DNA of 64,000 nt, from positions 124,001-188,000 of the forward strand of contig CAJQUW010011061.1 in assembly GCA_907163375.1 (NCBI GenBank), in the 5' to 3' direction. Within the stretch, counting starts at the first letter, position 1. Each line of letters starts with the position of its first letter. Of the stretch, positions 1 to 13,432 are shown in pieces. This DNA comes from Prostheceraeus crozeri (taxonomy: Eukaryota; Platyhelminthes; Polycladida; Euryleptidae). The notes below the pieces were generated by a model. The model had not been told where the DNA came from. It saw nothing but the letters and a program-made list of their open reading frames with translations, and ran no database searches. A program made the translations under genes and the position numbers.

Positions 1-141
1 AATTGCACAGTTTAGGATCTCAAAAACCCAAAATATTGTCGGGAAAAAATCCCGGGAAATTAAAATGAATTCCCGACTCTCGGGATTTCCCAAAAACGCA
101 TTCCCGTTAATCCCTGCTGGGGACACGTCTAATATCAGCGA
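1..141. repeat. Dispersed direct repeat, copy 1
   Basis: This stretch recurs almost unchanged in the same orientation at 3765-3905. Both copies begin AATTGCACAGTTTAGGATCT and end at ...TAATATCAGCGA, after which the flanks differ. The sequence is rich in GGGAAA/TTTCCC-type inverted words (CCCGGGAAAT, CGGGATTTCCC). The left end touches the window edge, so the true start may lie outside. No coding sense is recognised. It is probably an end or solo fragment of a mobile element, but I cannot assign a family. Confidence 0.7.
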
Positions 142-3100
142 TTTTGCAGCTGCCAGAATTTAGATTGTCACGAAGGGAGCAAAAATCCTGTGTCCTTATC
201 TTTATCCCGATTTGAGCCAAAAGTTTGCCCAAGACGCTGCATGTCAGCGTTGCTTCCCTTCTCCCGTTCGCAAACAACCAAAAGTCACTATTATGGTTAT
301 TTGCTATTGAGTTCTGGAATTGCTGTGACTTAAAATTTTGTTTGTCTCTATCATCTCATGAAAGTCTGCTGATAAATGTGCATGTGAGCTGTCATTCGTT
401 GTCAAACGGTCATGATTTTTGGCCACTCTGTAAATATAGTATAAAAAAGTATGAAACTCTATAAATATACTCTGCAGTATGATTCGTCAATACGTGTAAT
501 GTCTACTGTGCAATCATCAATTATGAGAATCAATTATGATTAATGTTTTAATAGGTTGTTAATTTATCAATGCTTGGATCTTTTTCGAAAATGTAGCATA
601 ACATGATAGTTATCGTTGTCATTCAAAGAAAAATTAATTCTTCCTCCCTTTCAGTATGCACTGCAACTAAGACTAATATTTCACAAACTGGTGTACACTT
701 CCATTTTAAATGGTGTAAAAGATTTGAATCTTAAAGGAGTAGCCTACACATAAAAGTTTTAAACATATTTGGAGTGGAAAGCTAGTATACGAATGTATTT
801 CGAACTTGCATGTTTTTAGAAGATCACTAATCCTAGTGTCATCAATCCCAGTTTGCATTCTTCTGTAACCTGGCACAAATCAAGAGCTTTATTCGGGTCA
901 ATTCCGTTGTAGTAAGCTATAATGACATGATGTCAGAATGCATGCATGCACAAATGCAGAATACTAGAAGATAGCCCCAGTTTTATAATCAGAAAGGTAT
1001 CTTCTTTGAAGTTGTATTAGATGGAGCTGATAAAGGCTTAGGGTATGGAAATAGCCTACATATAGGCAGACAGTATCATTAGATGGCAATGCCTGAAAAT
1101 CCATGTCAGCTGCTTCGTGGCGTCGTCTCAATGCGCATAATGCAAGTATATGCCAACCACACAACCATGAACTTTTACTTAAAACAAATAATAACACTGC
1201 TCTATAATTTATCGAAATAAAAAACATTAATATTGAAGAGTAAGCAAAAACATTCTCTTGCGATCTGAACACCTGATTCGATTCTAAACAGATTCGTTCA
1301 TAAGGTCGTCTGAATCATATTGAGAAAAAATAAGCAGACCAATTGGTTCATGCGAGACGATGAAAAGATATTTACGCTTTGATAGCTATGACAACATTTA
1401 TTTGCACTTGATAACACAACAAGGAATAGCAAATGTCAATAAGAGTAAAAATGATTGCAAGTATTATTTCTTAACGCATCGATAAAGTCAATGTGACATT
1501 TTTCTCTTTACTCAACAGTTTTCGGTACGCAATCTACTCAACAATCGCTTTATCAAAGAACCTGTTACCGCCCACCGGCCTCAGTGATGCAAATCAAAAA
1601 TCGTCAATGTGTAAATATAATCGCAATGTATAATGTAAAGATAATCGTTGATGTCAAAGCAGCAAATGAGATTCAAGATTGTTACATTTTTGAGTTCTTC
1701 ACTGCTTCCACCGAAACATTAAAAGAACTTCAAAAAACTGATGGGAAGTTCTCCAAATAAGCATAGACGTCCACAGTTCTTGCTTTTTGTAGCTCTACCA
1801 ATCACCAATCTGTGACACGAGCTTCGAATTGAGGTTAAAGGAGAGTTGTGCCCATCCAATAAAGAGAGAGAAGCACCGTAGAGAACTGCCGAGCAACTCG
1901 AATTGCATCGAACTCTCACCAATCAGCAGCATAAGCTATGCAATTCTGGAGACATCAGAGGGATATTCTTGCAGAATTATATCAGGTGCATCTGTCGACC
2001 AGTTCCATCTGAAAATGCATTAGTGTTGCCGTGCACATCAAGAAAAATAAGCGATCCTCCTTTTGAGATCTTGAAAAATCCTCCTTTTGAGAATTTGAAA
2101 CGCAAAATTATATAAATATAGCCTACTTACTGAATAGTACTATTCTCAGCGTAGATCCACGCGTGTGCTGGCATGCTGCATTTCTAGTTCAAATACATGA
2201 AATTTCAGATGAATAGCTGGTAGAATTAGATTTATCATTTGATATCTTGGATTTACTGTTTATGGAGATATATTACATGAAGTTTCGTGTATTTCTAGCA
2301 GCGTTTTTCTGTTCATTTCTTCAACTAATAGGGTTTAACGCGGGATTTCCCGATAATTTCGAATCTCGATTCCCAGGAAATATTTGCGAGGATTCTTGGG
2401 AAAATTCGAGAGGAACTAAGTTCATTGATAAAGTGGAAAACCTGGCTTGAATCATTATTTGAGTACATTATTCTCGTGAAATAGATTTTATATTTATATC
2501 ATTTGTCGTATAGAACAATCCTCAACTTACAAATGAGAATTGCAGTTATTGCAGTCCTTAAATAAAGGACGCAATAATGGACAAAGGCTGTCTTCAGGGT
2601 TTTCATATTTGTCTGTGACCGGTCAATTTTGATAAATCGCTCAAAAAGCTTTGCGTACTAGTCCATATGTTTACTTTCCACATTCCATGCGTATTGTATT
2701 AGTGAAGCACAAGTCATCTCTGCCAGGCTTGGAACAAATGATTAGGTAAATTTGTTATTTCAAATTCATTTAAATTCTTTTTCCAGTATTCGCATTGCAT
2801 TTGACTTTCTGAATAAAGCGTGTACATCTCTATTTTTGAATTTTCATTTTCTTAAATAGTTGAAACATCTTGATATATTTGCATTTGTTAAACTTGCAGA
2901 GATATGTATTTTCCCCAACTTCATATATGCTGATCAGGCTTAACCTGAGTGAGGTGGACGACTATTCTCTTCGACATGTTGTTTACGACGATTTCGAAAG
3001 CGACAATGACCCAACAAAATCAATACGGCATTCATACAGCAGTTCAGCGATAATATCTAGGATAAAGGATGTGGTCCTGAGAAATCGCGGGATCTTTTTA

Positions 3101-3764
3101 AATGACAACTGATGAGATAATGGACAAAACATAGCTTAAGCACGCACACACGCTAAAACGTAGAAAGATGCATGTATTCAGGTATGCGGCCATGGTCTAC
3201 GTTTCTAACTACCACTGATTCATGAAGCACTTATTCAAATTGCATGAAATTTCCAAATGGAAAGTACCTTTAATTGCGTGTATCTTGAATATATCTTGTA
3301 CACAATTGTGTGATGCTAAAAGGCTTCAGACAAATTTGAAGACGTGGAAGATCTAAGCTACAATTTCCTGAAGCAGTCCAGTTAAGAGCTGCTCATTCAT
3401 TGGAACTTTGGTGTAAAAGGATAGTTCGTTCGCTGACTATTTCCATTTCTATACCTCAAGTTGATGCGCTCAGATATTGTGATGTTGAATTCTCGTGGTA
3501 GATGCTTTCACAAAAGCCGGAGAAGAAAAGACAAAGTACAATAAACACAAGAAAATATTTCTCACGAAATGATATTCTATTGTCAACAAACGACAATTTC
3601 ATCAAAAGCATGAATTTACATGCGGTACCTTCACTGGATGTAAGGATGAGAAGCGTGTCAAGCCAAAGAATTCTTGTCATTGTGCAGATACAACAATCCA
3701 GTTGATCTGTTTCGGTGTCCACTAAGTTAGGTGCTTCTTCATCCTGACGCGAAATGGTTTCATA
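142..3764. other. Intergenic stretch, no gene recognised
   Basis: AT-rich DNA with only short chance reading frames. Two local structures are visible. One is a 24-bp unit, ATCCTCCTTTTGAGA plus TTGAAAA, repeated twice in tandem at 2054-2100. The other is a patch at 2336-2420 with GGGATTTCCC-like words resembling those of the dispersed repeat at 1-141. I see no domain, splice-bounded exon or RNA gene. Confidence 0.5.
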
Positions 3765-3905
3765 AATTGCACAGTTTAGGATCTCAAAACCCAAAATACT
3801 GTCGGGAAAAAATCCCGGGAAATTAAAATGAATTCCCGACTCTCGGGATTTCCCAAAAACGCATTTCCCGTTAATCCCTGCTGGGGACACGTCTAATATC
3901 AGCGA
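3765..3905. repeat. Dispersed direct repeat, copy 2
   Basis: Second copy of the repeat at 1-141, same orientation, differing by a few single-base changes and 1-bp length differences. The flanks (ATGGTTTCATA on the left, AGTGCAACAG on the right) are unique, so this is a dispersed and not a tandem copy. A reading frame of 189 codons on the minus strand crosses it (3456-4025), but it has no recognisable domain and its middle is formed by the repeat, so I do not call it a gene. Confidence 0.7.
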
Positions 3906-6900
3906 AGTGCAACAGTAAGAACGTTGCCTATCCACATCACCAACCATCCTCAATATTCCATAAGTACAGCTCAGCTGGACAAGCTGGAGTACGGACAATT
4001 GCTGCATGCACATTGCACTAAACAAGGGACATATTCAGGAGCTGAAATGCAGATTGATACATGACTCACATGTAAGATCATGCAGCGCATAAGCGGCCGT
4101 ATGTAACATCTGACTTGTGAAAGAGATAGTTTAAACAGCGATTGTCATTAAGCTCAAATGTGCAAAATATCGGGATAACAGTTCGGGGTGAGGCTTCGGC
4201 AAGAAAATGACCCAAGGTGTCCACCCGACCTACTAATCACTGCACACACAGATTTCAAATCATTGAATTGACACAACAGTCTAATGTCTAATCAACGTAA
4301 GGATCTAAAGCTACAGGAAATGCACTTTCAATTTGGAGAGGTAAGAAACGCAAATACTTTTTTCCGCAGAAGTGCGACAGTTTTTGCAACTTTTAGTATA
4401 AATCTTTCTTTAGTTGCTTATTGAATTGTAGGCCTACTTGAAAATGAATGTGGATTTTTTATAGTCGAAGTATTGAATTGCTTGAATTCAATTTTTATAT
4501 TTTTCATACATTTGCCCTTACGAATTCATTCGAAGAATACAGAATATCACTGTAAGAGTACAAGAGAATGTCTTCCTTTACTCAGTGAGACGTTCGGATG
4601 GATTTGCATAAAAAGCACAAATATCCGTGTTTCCAATTTGATATCCAGTTTCCATTTCCAGTGATTTACAGACAACACTTTGCTTAAGAGTTCACCATCT
4701 TGCAAATACTGGCATTTTCTATAAGCGATTATATTTACAATTATTAAAAGCGACAGCGTAAGCCGTGTATTCTGAATTGTAGATCAACGTCAAGAATTAA
4801 CACAATTCATTATTGCTGATCAACGTTCAACTCTAAAGTTGTCTATTATAACACTGCAAATAGGAATAACAATAAAAATGACTCCAATATGTCCGGGTAA
4901 GTGAGCCGCACCTTCTATTGAAAGCATTATACGCAATCACATTCACAATGTCCGTATTGTTTCTATAAGCATGTCCTAACCAAACAAATTCTGAAATGTT
5001 ATCTAAGATTTGATGAACCAAATAACCGGACAGGGCTGCTTTCCATCTGTCATTGAAACTTGAATATGTGAAAGAAAAGTTATGTAATTCCTGTTTTCTT
5101 CACTGTTATTCATAAAGTCCCAAATGAGTACTAGAAAGAGGTGCTGAGCCTGAGTACTAACTACGACTAAGAAATGAGCCCCAGAATCTAGTACTCGAGT
5201 TCGAAAATATCAGTGCTTATTTTAGAACTCTTCGGGTTCAAAAGCATAATACTTAATCCGTATTCATTTATTGAGTTGTATGGGACAAGCACCTCCATTT
5301 TGTCAAAAAATGCCATGCACCGTATTTAACCCGCTGTAATTACATATACACATCCACCTAAGAAATGCTTTGGCAATTGGACACAAGTGCATTTGGATCA
5401 ATAAAATATGAACAAGACTCGAAGCACAGTCAGGGAGAATGGCAGACGTTGGTAGGACTGAAAGCACAGTCGGGAGGATACTTTTGATACAAATTGATGT
5501 CTTAGGTTCATCAAAATGAAATCGATAAAATGTCAGGATCATCTATTGCTTCACTCGTCTAAACCGTCATAACCAGTTGCGAGCAGAGCACTCGCTACTT
5601 GAGACAGGAGCGACCCGAGTGACGATTTAGTTGCAGGAATTACATGAATGAACAATTGTGTTGACTAGCTGATTGGCACCGTCTTTCCCACAGTCGCTAT
5701 TCATCACATCGTCGACAATGTACTATCAGCTGGGAAAAAAGACTTATTCAGATAGCGTACACTGTCACTATCAGCTGCATGGTTGGGTCTTCGGGTCTTG
5801 GGTTCACTCTTGGGTTTGGGGTAGACTTGGGGGATACCCAAGAGTAAAGAAATTGACCATGCATGATAATATGCGGTTTTCTTGGAAAATTTCTGCCTAA
5901 GTATATGACCACATCATGTCATAGCAAGTCATCCACATTCAAGCTTACATGCATGTACATGTAAATATGTAACCTACTTCAACCACACGATTGGTCTTTC
6001 TATGATAAAACTGTGGTATCATCAACTTTGATATAGGCCTACCGTAAATGTCTATCTGACAGTTTGTTTAATTAGATTTTTAAACTATGCTTTGAATACC
6101 TATGGCTTCCTTACAAATTTAATCCATTAAGCTAGATGTAATGCATATTGGGTTACACAGAAATTTGTATATATCATTTTGCACGAAATAGAACAAATAA
6201 TTCATGAAAAAATGCAATGCATTGAACCAATACCTGCACAACGCTTATACTGTTAAATTGGTGGCCTGCACCAATTTGTAGATAACTTGCTTCACATAGC
6301 CTCTTGCCTTGAAAGTTAAAAACTTCGGTCTATATTGATTATTCTACTATTAGTCTACATGCATTAGAAATAGAAAGATATCGGCATCATTTAATTCAGT
6401 GACATTCTTTGATGATTGCTTCTTGCGATTAGTAAAAATATCGTTGCATCTACATTTGTGCCTGTATGTGTTTCGTTTCTCGATCAGACATGCTGTAAGG
6501 AATGTAGCTTAGTCATGCATGTTCTAATTAGGAGATTACTAGTAGGCTGTAGACGTAAACAGGGTTGATGATATTAAACCCAGAGATAACCTATGGACCC
6601 AACCTTGTCAGCTGTATACTGACTGTCTGAATTTGGCCTCGTGCCGTGTCCGTCACTGATATTGGTATTTCATCTTATCAGTACTTGATAAATATTTAAG
6701 CACTTCGGTGAATTTAAGTTCGGTTATTTTAGTACTCAAATTCATGCTGAAATAAGACTGAATTTAGAGTGACACTAAATTAGGGTTTAACCTTAAAAAT
6801 TTAGGGTGACACTTCCTCGTTTCTACTTCTACTTTCTAACTTTAAATCTGAAATAATTAAGGCCTCCATTAACCCTATCCATGCAGGGCCTCTCTGAAGC

Positions 6901-9159
6901 GCATCCCTTTCCCGTGGGCCCGTTCTGAACTTCAAAAGTATTTCCCCGAATCACATGAAATTTACTGAGCTGCCTGTTTCGTGTGAGAACTTTCTAATGG
7001 TGGTATTCATTTTCTGTGCTTTGTTCAAAATAAGGGTTCTTGCAACGGTTCTAGCATCAAGATGAGTTCTTGATATTGCTTTAGAGGGTTCTTGAATCTT
7101 AGAAGGGATTTATGTAAAATAGGATTATGTACCTACATAGGAGAAGGGTTCTTTGACTTATAATTAAGGGTTGCTGCAATATCAAAGGGTTCTTGATGAC
7201 TACCCAGGAAAAATAAGTTGGGGTGGGCGACTCTAACCTTGCATCGATGTGGTGACCCTTCGTTGCCCAATATTTTGCTTTATTTGGTATGCGCAGTGCA
7301 CGTTGCCAGCAACAAGAAATACTAAGTAAGCGGAATCACGATCCCCAGAGAATCAGGTAAATTGAATATGTGATTTGTAGATGGTTGATCATGCAGGCCA
7401 GCGTTTGTAGTAGTGTTTGAAAAACTTTGATAATATTCTGCTTGAAAATGCTCTCACTAAACATTTAATAAGCTCAAACAGTCGCTCAAGCGCTGGTCGG
7501 TCGGCACAGCTTTACAAGTACCACAGCGAAAGTTGACGCTTAAAGCCCTCCCCCATTGGAATGAGATTGTCCTGTGAAATTCAGCTTCCCATCAACATTT
7601 TGGCCTAAAAGAGCGTGTGAACTACGCCTGTGGTGGGCTGCAATAAGATCATACATGTACGTTCAGTAAACATGAAGTGAGCACTGCCCACAGACGAATC
7701 GTGAATTTAGTGAAGCTTGCATAAACTCAATAGAGAATACACAAAGAATACACGAAGAGAGTTTGCACAAAGGGATGCCGGTAGTGAGACTGATGATTTC
7801 TTCACGGTTCTATGCACATGATTTAAACGAGATTATTCGGTGGCCGGTCAAAGGTAAATCTACAAGTCTCTTTATTTTTCGTGATAATGCATGATGCTCT
7901 TTTGAACGCAAGGTCAGCAGTTTTCATTAAAAATTCGTTTATGAATGTCAAATGCAGTGTACGTAGAGCATCTGCAAGTTTAGACACTTATCATGCATGT
8001 AATCTTTCTATTGTAGAAATTCTTGCATTACTGATACTAGTAATATTAATTATGGAAAATCCTGAAAATTAGAAGACAATTAATGCACATTCAAAGTTCA
8101 GTTTCATAAAACTGATTAAATTAATGGTGGCAAGAAGCAACGATCATTCGACTGCTGAATGCATTTGACGTAACCGTGGCCATGAACTTTGATGGCATTA
8201 TTTCATCGATAAGGCCATTAAACAAGGACACCTTAGAACTTCTCTTCCAAAGAATAAATTTGAAAATGTAATGTACTAAAAATGAGAAATCTGGAGAAAC
8301 GAATAAAGGAGCACATTCCAAAATGTTGCCAAGATGGCAAACAGCGTCCACGCTCAGGAATGAGGCCATCCTCCGCCGTCACACAGCATCAGCTATCCTG
8401 CGACAAAGGTTCAAGAGACTCATTCATTATTCGACATTGACAAACACGTTTTCAACTGAGGATAACCGAAGCTTTGTGTATCTGTCATCTCTGTGTGTAC
8501 AGAAGGACTACCTGTATGACTATCAACTGAATCCGCTTCAATTTCTTATATTTCTCCTTTTCTGGTCTTAACCTACCTAGCCTCTCTTGTTCTATTTAGT
8601 GTCTTCTCACTACTTATCAGTTCAAATGCATGGGTACTGGAGGCTAAGTACAACTTATCGTGTGATTGCTTAACAGTTTCAGCTTTTACCATTGTAATCA
8701 ATTCTGTAGTTTGTCCCCAAAGACACTGCGTGAATTTAGGTTCAATAAATATTCAGCATGAACTTCCGGATTTTTAATGCTAACACATGAATAGACGAAG
8801 ATTCTGGCTACTTGCAATTGTATCTTGTCAAAACAATTAAACTACATTGATACAACTATCTACTTGTACATACCATGTATTCTTGACCTTTGGTGGTGGG
8901 ACAACTTGTTGACGATTAAAGTTCGAGAGGTCCATTACAAGACCAGAAAAGGTCATTAGCATCAAAATATTGGCAACGTACATGTATGTGAAATCTCTCA
9001 ATCCGAATGATATCAGTCCAAATCTTGGTGCACCTGCGTTCGAAATTTTGTCTTTAGCTGTTTGCTGTTAGCAAAGTTTGTTGATGTAGATATAGTCCGG
9101 GAACTACTGACACTTTCTTCCTAAATTCGCGCACAAAGGGCTTAATAGCATGGATTTGT
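3906..9159. other. Intergenic stretch, no gene recognised
   Basis: More than 5 kb of AT-rich sequence with no supported gene. A run of TTGGGTCTTCGGGTCTTGGG-like words lies at 5783-5845. The words GGGTTCTTG and TTCTTGAT recur between 7030 and 7200. Both look like decayed low-complexity DNA. Six-frame readings give only short segments without conserved motifs. Confidence 0.45.
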
Positions 9160-9535
9160 AGATCTTGAAACGCTGATTACAAAAATCAAATTCTTCAGTG
9201 TCACAGCCACTCGCTTTCGGTTATAGGTGAGGTTAAAGGATTTCAACTGGAATCCAATGGCAAAATTCAAGAAATATCTATGGATTGTGAAACACTTGGC
9301 AATTTTCGTACATTTTCTTTAGCAGAGAAACTATTTATCAGAATATCATGAAATTTGAAACATGACTGAGTTCAGAACATCAAATTCGATATTAAAGTTG
9401 AAGTGAGTCACATGATTCAGTATTTGATGTCTGAGCCTCTCCAAAATAAATGAAATCGCCAAAATTAAGTCAAAATATGGAATCTACTCATTTTGTAGAG
9501 GCTGTCAGACATCAAATACTGAATCATATAGTTAC
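9160..9535 (+). repeat. Dispersed repeat C, copy 1
   Basis: This block is the reverse complement of about 22580-22930. Shared landmarks in order are TTACAAAAATCAAATTC, GTGTCACAGCCACTCGC, CAATGGCAAAATTC, AGAAATATCTATGGATTGTG and TTTGAAACATGACTGAG. Its right part forms a stem: TATTTGATGTCTGAGCCTCT near 9421 pairs with GAGGCTGTCAGACATCAAAT near 9496. It is noncoding, probably a nonautonomous element, and its family is unknown. Confidence 0.7.
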
Positions 9536-9668
9536 GCCTACGTGAAGCGCCTCAATGTCGGATGTTGCATTAAGTGAATGCAATCCGCCCTCCACGTGCC
9601 TGCCTCGTTGTGCCACGTGCGTGCCCTCCACGTTAAAGCAGTGCCATCCTGGCTAATGCATTTTCTCA

Positions 9669-9812
9669 GCAGATGGCCTGTTGGCCTTGTGGTTAGAGGG
9701 CATGCTCACACGTCCTGCATCTCCAACGTCGCTGGTTCGAACCTACTATTCAATGATAATGCCCAACAGGCCGGAACATGTCTCGTGGTGGTTACATCTG
9801 TTAAGATTTGAT
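9669..9812 (+). mobile_element. tRNA-derived SINE
   Basis: An RNA polymerase III split promoter is visible. The A-box-like sequence TGGCCTTGTGGTTAGAGGGC lies at 9682-9701, and a perfect B box, GGTTCGAACC, lies at 9734-9743, about 50 bp downstream as in tRNA genes. No cloverleaf with a proper acceptor stem can be drawn, and AT-rich sequence follows, so this is a tRNA-headed SINE and not a working tRNA. The preceding GC-rich patch (9580-9650) contains two CACGTG words and may be a separate small repeat. Confidence 0.6.
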
Positions 9813-10679
9813 AAATATGTCAATTGCCAGGTTACTTGTCTTGACGAATAATATTCCTATTTCAGCCATAAGAATTTTGCAATAATGCTGGCTTTGGATT
9901 ACTTATATCTCAGCATTAATATTGTGGACAGCAGCATGTTTGTCCGGAACAACTTGCTGTACTCGTGCATTTTTTGATAAAGCAGTGCAGTTGCTCAGAC
10001 ATTTCGTCTTTCCTAAACATTTGTGCTGTAAGATATATCATCTTTATTGAACTTACCCTAGAATCAAGATTAGTATTCCGAGTACCTTATTAGATCTGCT
10101 TAAATACAGTAAATTGGATTAACTTAAAATGTTTTGGTCTAAATAAAAACACGTATCAGGCATGTTCAGGCATATTCTATTCATATCCGATCGCAAACAG
10201 TATGTGGCATGCTCGCTTTGCAGTCCAGTAATGTTACGGGGAGTTGTAATGATTGTTCAATTACTTACTGGTGTTGCACCATAAGCTTTTTCACCATAAT
10301 TTCTTTTTTCGGGCGGACATTTTGAGACCGATTAAAATTGCACACTGAAAGAGCAGACCACGCTTGTGCAGTTGGCATCAAATGACTACATTTTTCATTT
10401 CACCTGATTTCACCTTACATCTCTGTACGATTTAAACAAAATTCAATACTGAGATATCGAGTCTTGCGGCTCCTAGGAGACTTCATTAAGTTTGCACTTA
10501 CTACTCTAACAAAGTGATCCGAAAATTTAAACTGCAGATTCTGCAAACAGAAGAATTTGCTGGCCTCTGTCTTTCCGAGGGGTAAAGTGGGGTATAATGA
10601 CTTTCTTATACACTTTCTCCTGTCTTTCCGGTCAACAATTTTTAGATTGGGGGCGGAATATCACAACACCAGCACATTT
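9813..10679. other. Intergenic stretch, nothing recognised
   Basis: AT-rich DNA between the SINE and the LINE tail. No exon, RNA gene or structured repeat is visible. Confidence 0.4.
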
Positions 10680-11763
10680 TCAAATACTCAGGAGCATGTT
10701 CATTCGAATTAAGCCGTGCATTCGATAGACTTGATCATGGGAGTCTCTTTAAAACTCTTGTCAAAGCTTCAAACCTTTCCTATCAATCCTTGAAAAGGAT
10801 ACTTAATTTTCTACAAGATAGGTCTCAGAAAGTGTCTGGTTTTAAATCCGTTTACAGCTCAAGTTTAACTGTGACCTCAGCAGTTCCACAGGGCTCAATA
10901 ATATCTCCGCACCTGTTTTCTTGTTTCATGGTATCACTAATATCTTGCTCGTCGAAAGCTACAATGAACAGGTATGTCGATGATGTTTTAATCGTAGTTC
11001 CGGTCAATGAGAATGACAGCATAAATAATTTGGTACATGAAGAAATCAACAACATGAGGAGCTGGTGCTGAAAAGGTCGACTGATGTTAAATGTGGAAAA
11101 GGCAAGCTTGATGGTGGTCAGCAAGAAGAACCAACAATTTTCATTGCCATCTGTGATTACTTCACAACCAGAGCTCAAGGTTATGGGAGTCATCTTTCAG
11201 AATAACCTAAAGTGGGATTCTCATATCAGTTATATCTGTCGCATTGCTTCTCAAAGGATATACATCCTAAAGCAAATGAAGAAATTCCACACAACGAAAA
11301 AGGACATGGTTGAAATGCATCTCTAATCGGATCATATATAATTCTATGGCAGCCCTCCCTGTTTATGTCGGTTTATCAGCAAAAAATGCAAACAAGATCG
11401 AAAAAATCAGAAAGGGCTGCCATAGAATTATATGTAACTTTGAACGCCGCTGTCAGCTTTTGAGTAGTCTTTCGACTCGGGAGGCAAGAGCTCTACAAGT
11501 TGTTCGTTAGACATTACGAGGTAATCATCTACTGCACTGTTTGGCACCTCAACTTCTACCGCGAACTAAACAAGTTCAATTGCCTTTTTGTAAGACTAAC
11601 CGCAGAAGCTCTTCTTTTTTCTCTTATCGTGCTCGACTCTTCAATACGTATCAGAAATGACTTTTACTTCAAATGATTTGCGAATTTGTGCTAACCATGT
11701 AATTGTTTACTGATGATCACGTGAACTTGAAAGCACCAGAATAAACATTACTTACTTACTTAT
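10680..11763 (+). mobile_element. 5'-truncated LINE, RT fragment
   Basis: The 3' part of a non-LTR retrotransposon. Conceptual translation from about 10692 gives reverse transcriptase motifs in order: LSRAFDRLDH (RT motif A with the catalytic Asp), AVPQGSIISPHLF (motif B), and RYVDD (motif C) near 10972. These are followed by KVMGVIFQNNLKWDSHI, a typical thumb segment. The reading breaks at a stop near 11069 and shifts frame near 11310-11325, so this copy is dead. It ends in an (ACTT)n tail at about 11748-11762, as expected of target-primed insertion. The lineage is probably CR1/L2/jockey-like. The 5' half (endonuclease and RT fingers) is absent. Confidence 0.8.
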
Positions 11764-12361
11764 TTCAACGGAAAGAAGCAAGCGACTTCAAAAATATGAA
11801 ATTACATAAGCGCGCTTTCATGGTCGTAGCCAATCGTCAGAGACAATAATCAAAGATTTAACAATTATCTCGAATTCAAAAGGTCTTGGACTACTTCGAT
11901 TATTTAGAGCCTCACTGAACTGGCTGTATCGTGAACTTGTCAATGTACTTCATTCTTGCATCTCAGCAGGATAAGCATGAATTCTGCATTCTGCTCTACT
12001 GATCCAGCATGCCACAAATTAGAGATTCCCAGAATCAACCCGCAGCTTGAAATAATCTGCCGTAGGCTCGGTTCGGCTTTATTTCTCTGAGCCGATTGGA
12101 ACCGCGGCTCCTCGCCATGGCTTGGCATAAAATGTAGTCATTGAAAGTCAGCGGAAGTCATACAAGTATGGATATATCACCACCCTCAAAGTCTCCTATA
12201 AAGTGGTAGTGAGGTCAAAGCTTAATTTTGTCGTTCATATTTTTCCTTTTTTTCTATCTTATACGATAATAATGGGTACTTGCGGCTATAGTGTAGGACT
12301 AGACATTTGCAGCATCAGCTACAAGTTGCATATGAGCCATATTCCTTTGTCTGAATTCAAT
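11764..12361. other. Intergenic stretch, nothing recognised
   Basis: No gene or recognised repeat between the LINE tail and the target duplication of the next MITE. Confidence 0.4.
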
Positions 12362-12369
12362 GTTACAAG

Positions 12370-12989
12370 CACAAAATTAGATTCATCTGCGCGCGACTTC
12401 GGTTTCCTAGAAAGGAAGGGTTATATCTAACCTTGATATCGAAATGGCACATCACAGAATTAGACAAATTGCTCCTTCTCGAATGGATAATTCGTGTATC
12501 GCTTGCTATTGGAAATGGCAAACAAAAGATGTCAGCAGAGGACACCAGAGCCAGTGAGAGATGTGTGCGTGCTGTGATATCACTTTGCACACACCAAAAC
12601 ACACATCGTCTAGCTAACATTCGATTCAATGTATGCACTATACAATGAGGAATGCAGAGAAGAGGATGTGAAAACATCAAGTGAACTAATTTTCGTACGC
12701 CTGCTACTTTCTTTAATAATGATCGGAAGGGCCAACATTATGGAGAAAACTTGTGGGCAATGATCTGAATTCTTCGAATCTGAAGGAATTTTGGCAATCG
12801 AAGCACTTTGCTGGAACTCACATTAATCCGCAAGCGACGCACGACTTTTTTCCTATTTCCTTTTCATTTCCTAATAGGTATTAGGAATTCCTTTTTACCC
12901 ACTTAATAGGTTCCTCGATGTGCTGGCGATTTTGTATTAATCACATTTCTAGCAAGCCGAAGCAGATAAACAAAATATTTAATTCTGTG
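12370..12989 (+). mobile_element. hAT-like MITE, copy 1 (8-bp TSD)
   Basis: A 620-bp nonautonomous DNA transposon. It begins CACAAAATTA and ends TAATTCTGTG, which are imperfect terminal inverted repeats (consensus CACAGAATTA). It is flanked by a perfect 8-bp duplication, GTTACAAG (12362-12369 and 12990-12997). An 8-bp duplication is the mark of hAT-type transposases. Two further copies in the window, 35911-39074 and 57855-58463, have the same ends and their own 8-bp duplications. There is no open transposase. Near 12692 it carries the uninterrupted sequence ...CTTTCTTTAATAATGATC, which is the empty version of the site where piggyBac sits in copy 2. Confidence 0.85.
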
Positions 12990-12997
12990 GTTACAAG

Positions 12998-13432
12998 CCT
13001 TGATGTTCATACTTATGTTGATGGAGTGTGTTGTAATAGCGAGGTAGGTTAGGCTCCTGATAATTCATAATTCATCAAGGACTGTTATTTTTGCGCTCTT
13101 TCTCAGAGTACTCCATGCTGCGATAATCGACTTTCTCGAAACCTCTAAATTTGATAGACACATGATTGCTGGAGAAGACCGTAAGGAAAATGCAGCTTAA
13201 GAAACTTTGTAGGATAATAGATTATCATCATAATACAGTTTATCATTTCCTAGTATGATAGGTCTCTATGTGTGGTCCGGCCTATACTGAACCTATCAGT
13301 CAGAATTTTAACAATGTTTTACAAGCGATTGTTCCGGCTTGTCGGTTCAACTGGGCTTGAATGTTGCCAATCGGCTCGCGGCTCTTCTGGACGGGCCGTA
13401 TAATGTCCTCCGTAGATGGATGGTACCCTGTA
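12998..13432. other. Spacer, nothing recognised
   Basis: Sequence between the MITE and its longer relative. No gene is seen. Confidence 0.35.

Noticed and set aside
3456-4025. 189-codon minus-strand frame.
   Set aside because: Its middle is the dispersed repeat at 3765-3905, and the rest has no domain, splice context or conserved motif.
9669-9760. Candidate functional tRNA gene.
   Set aside because: A and B boxes are present but no proper acceptor stem or anticodon arm can be drawn; it fits a SINE head better.
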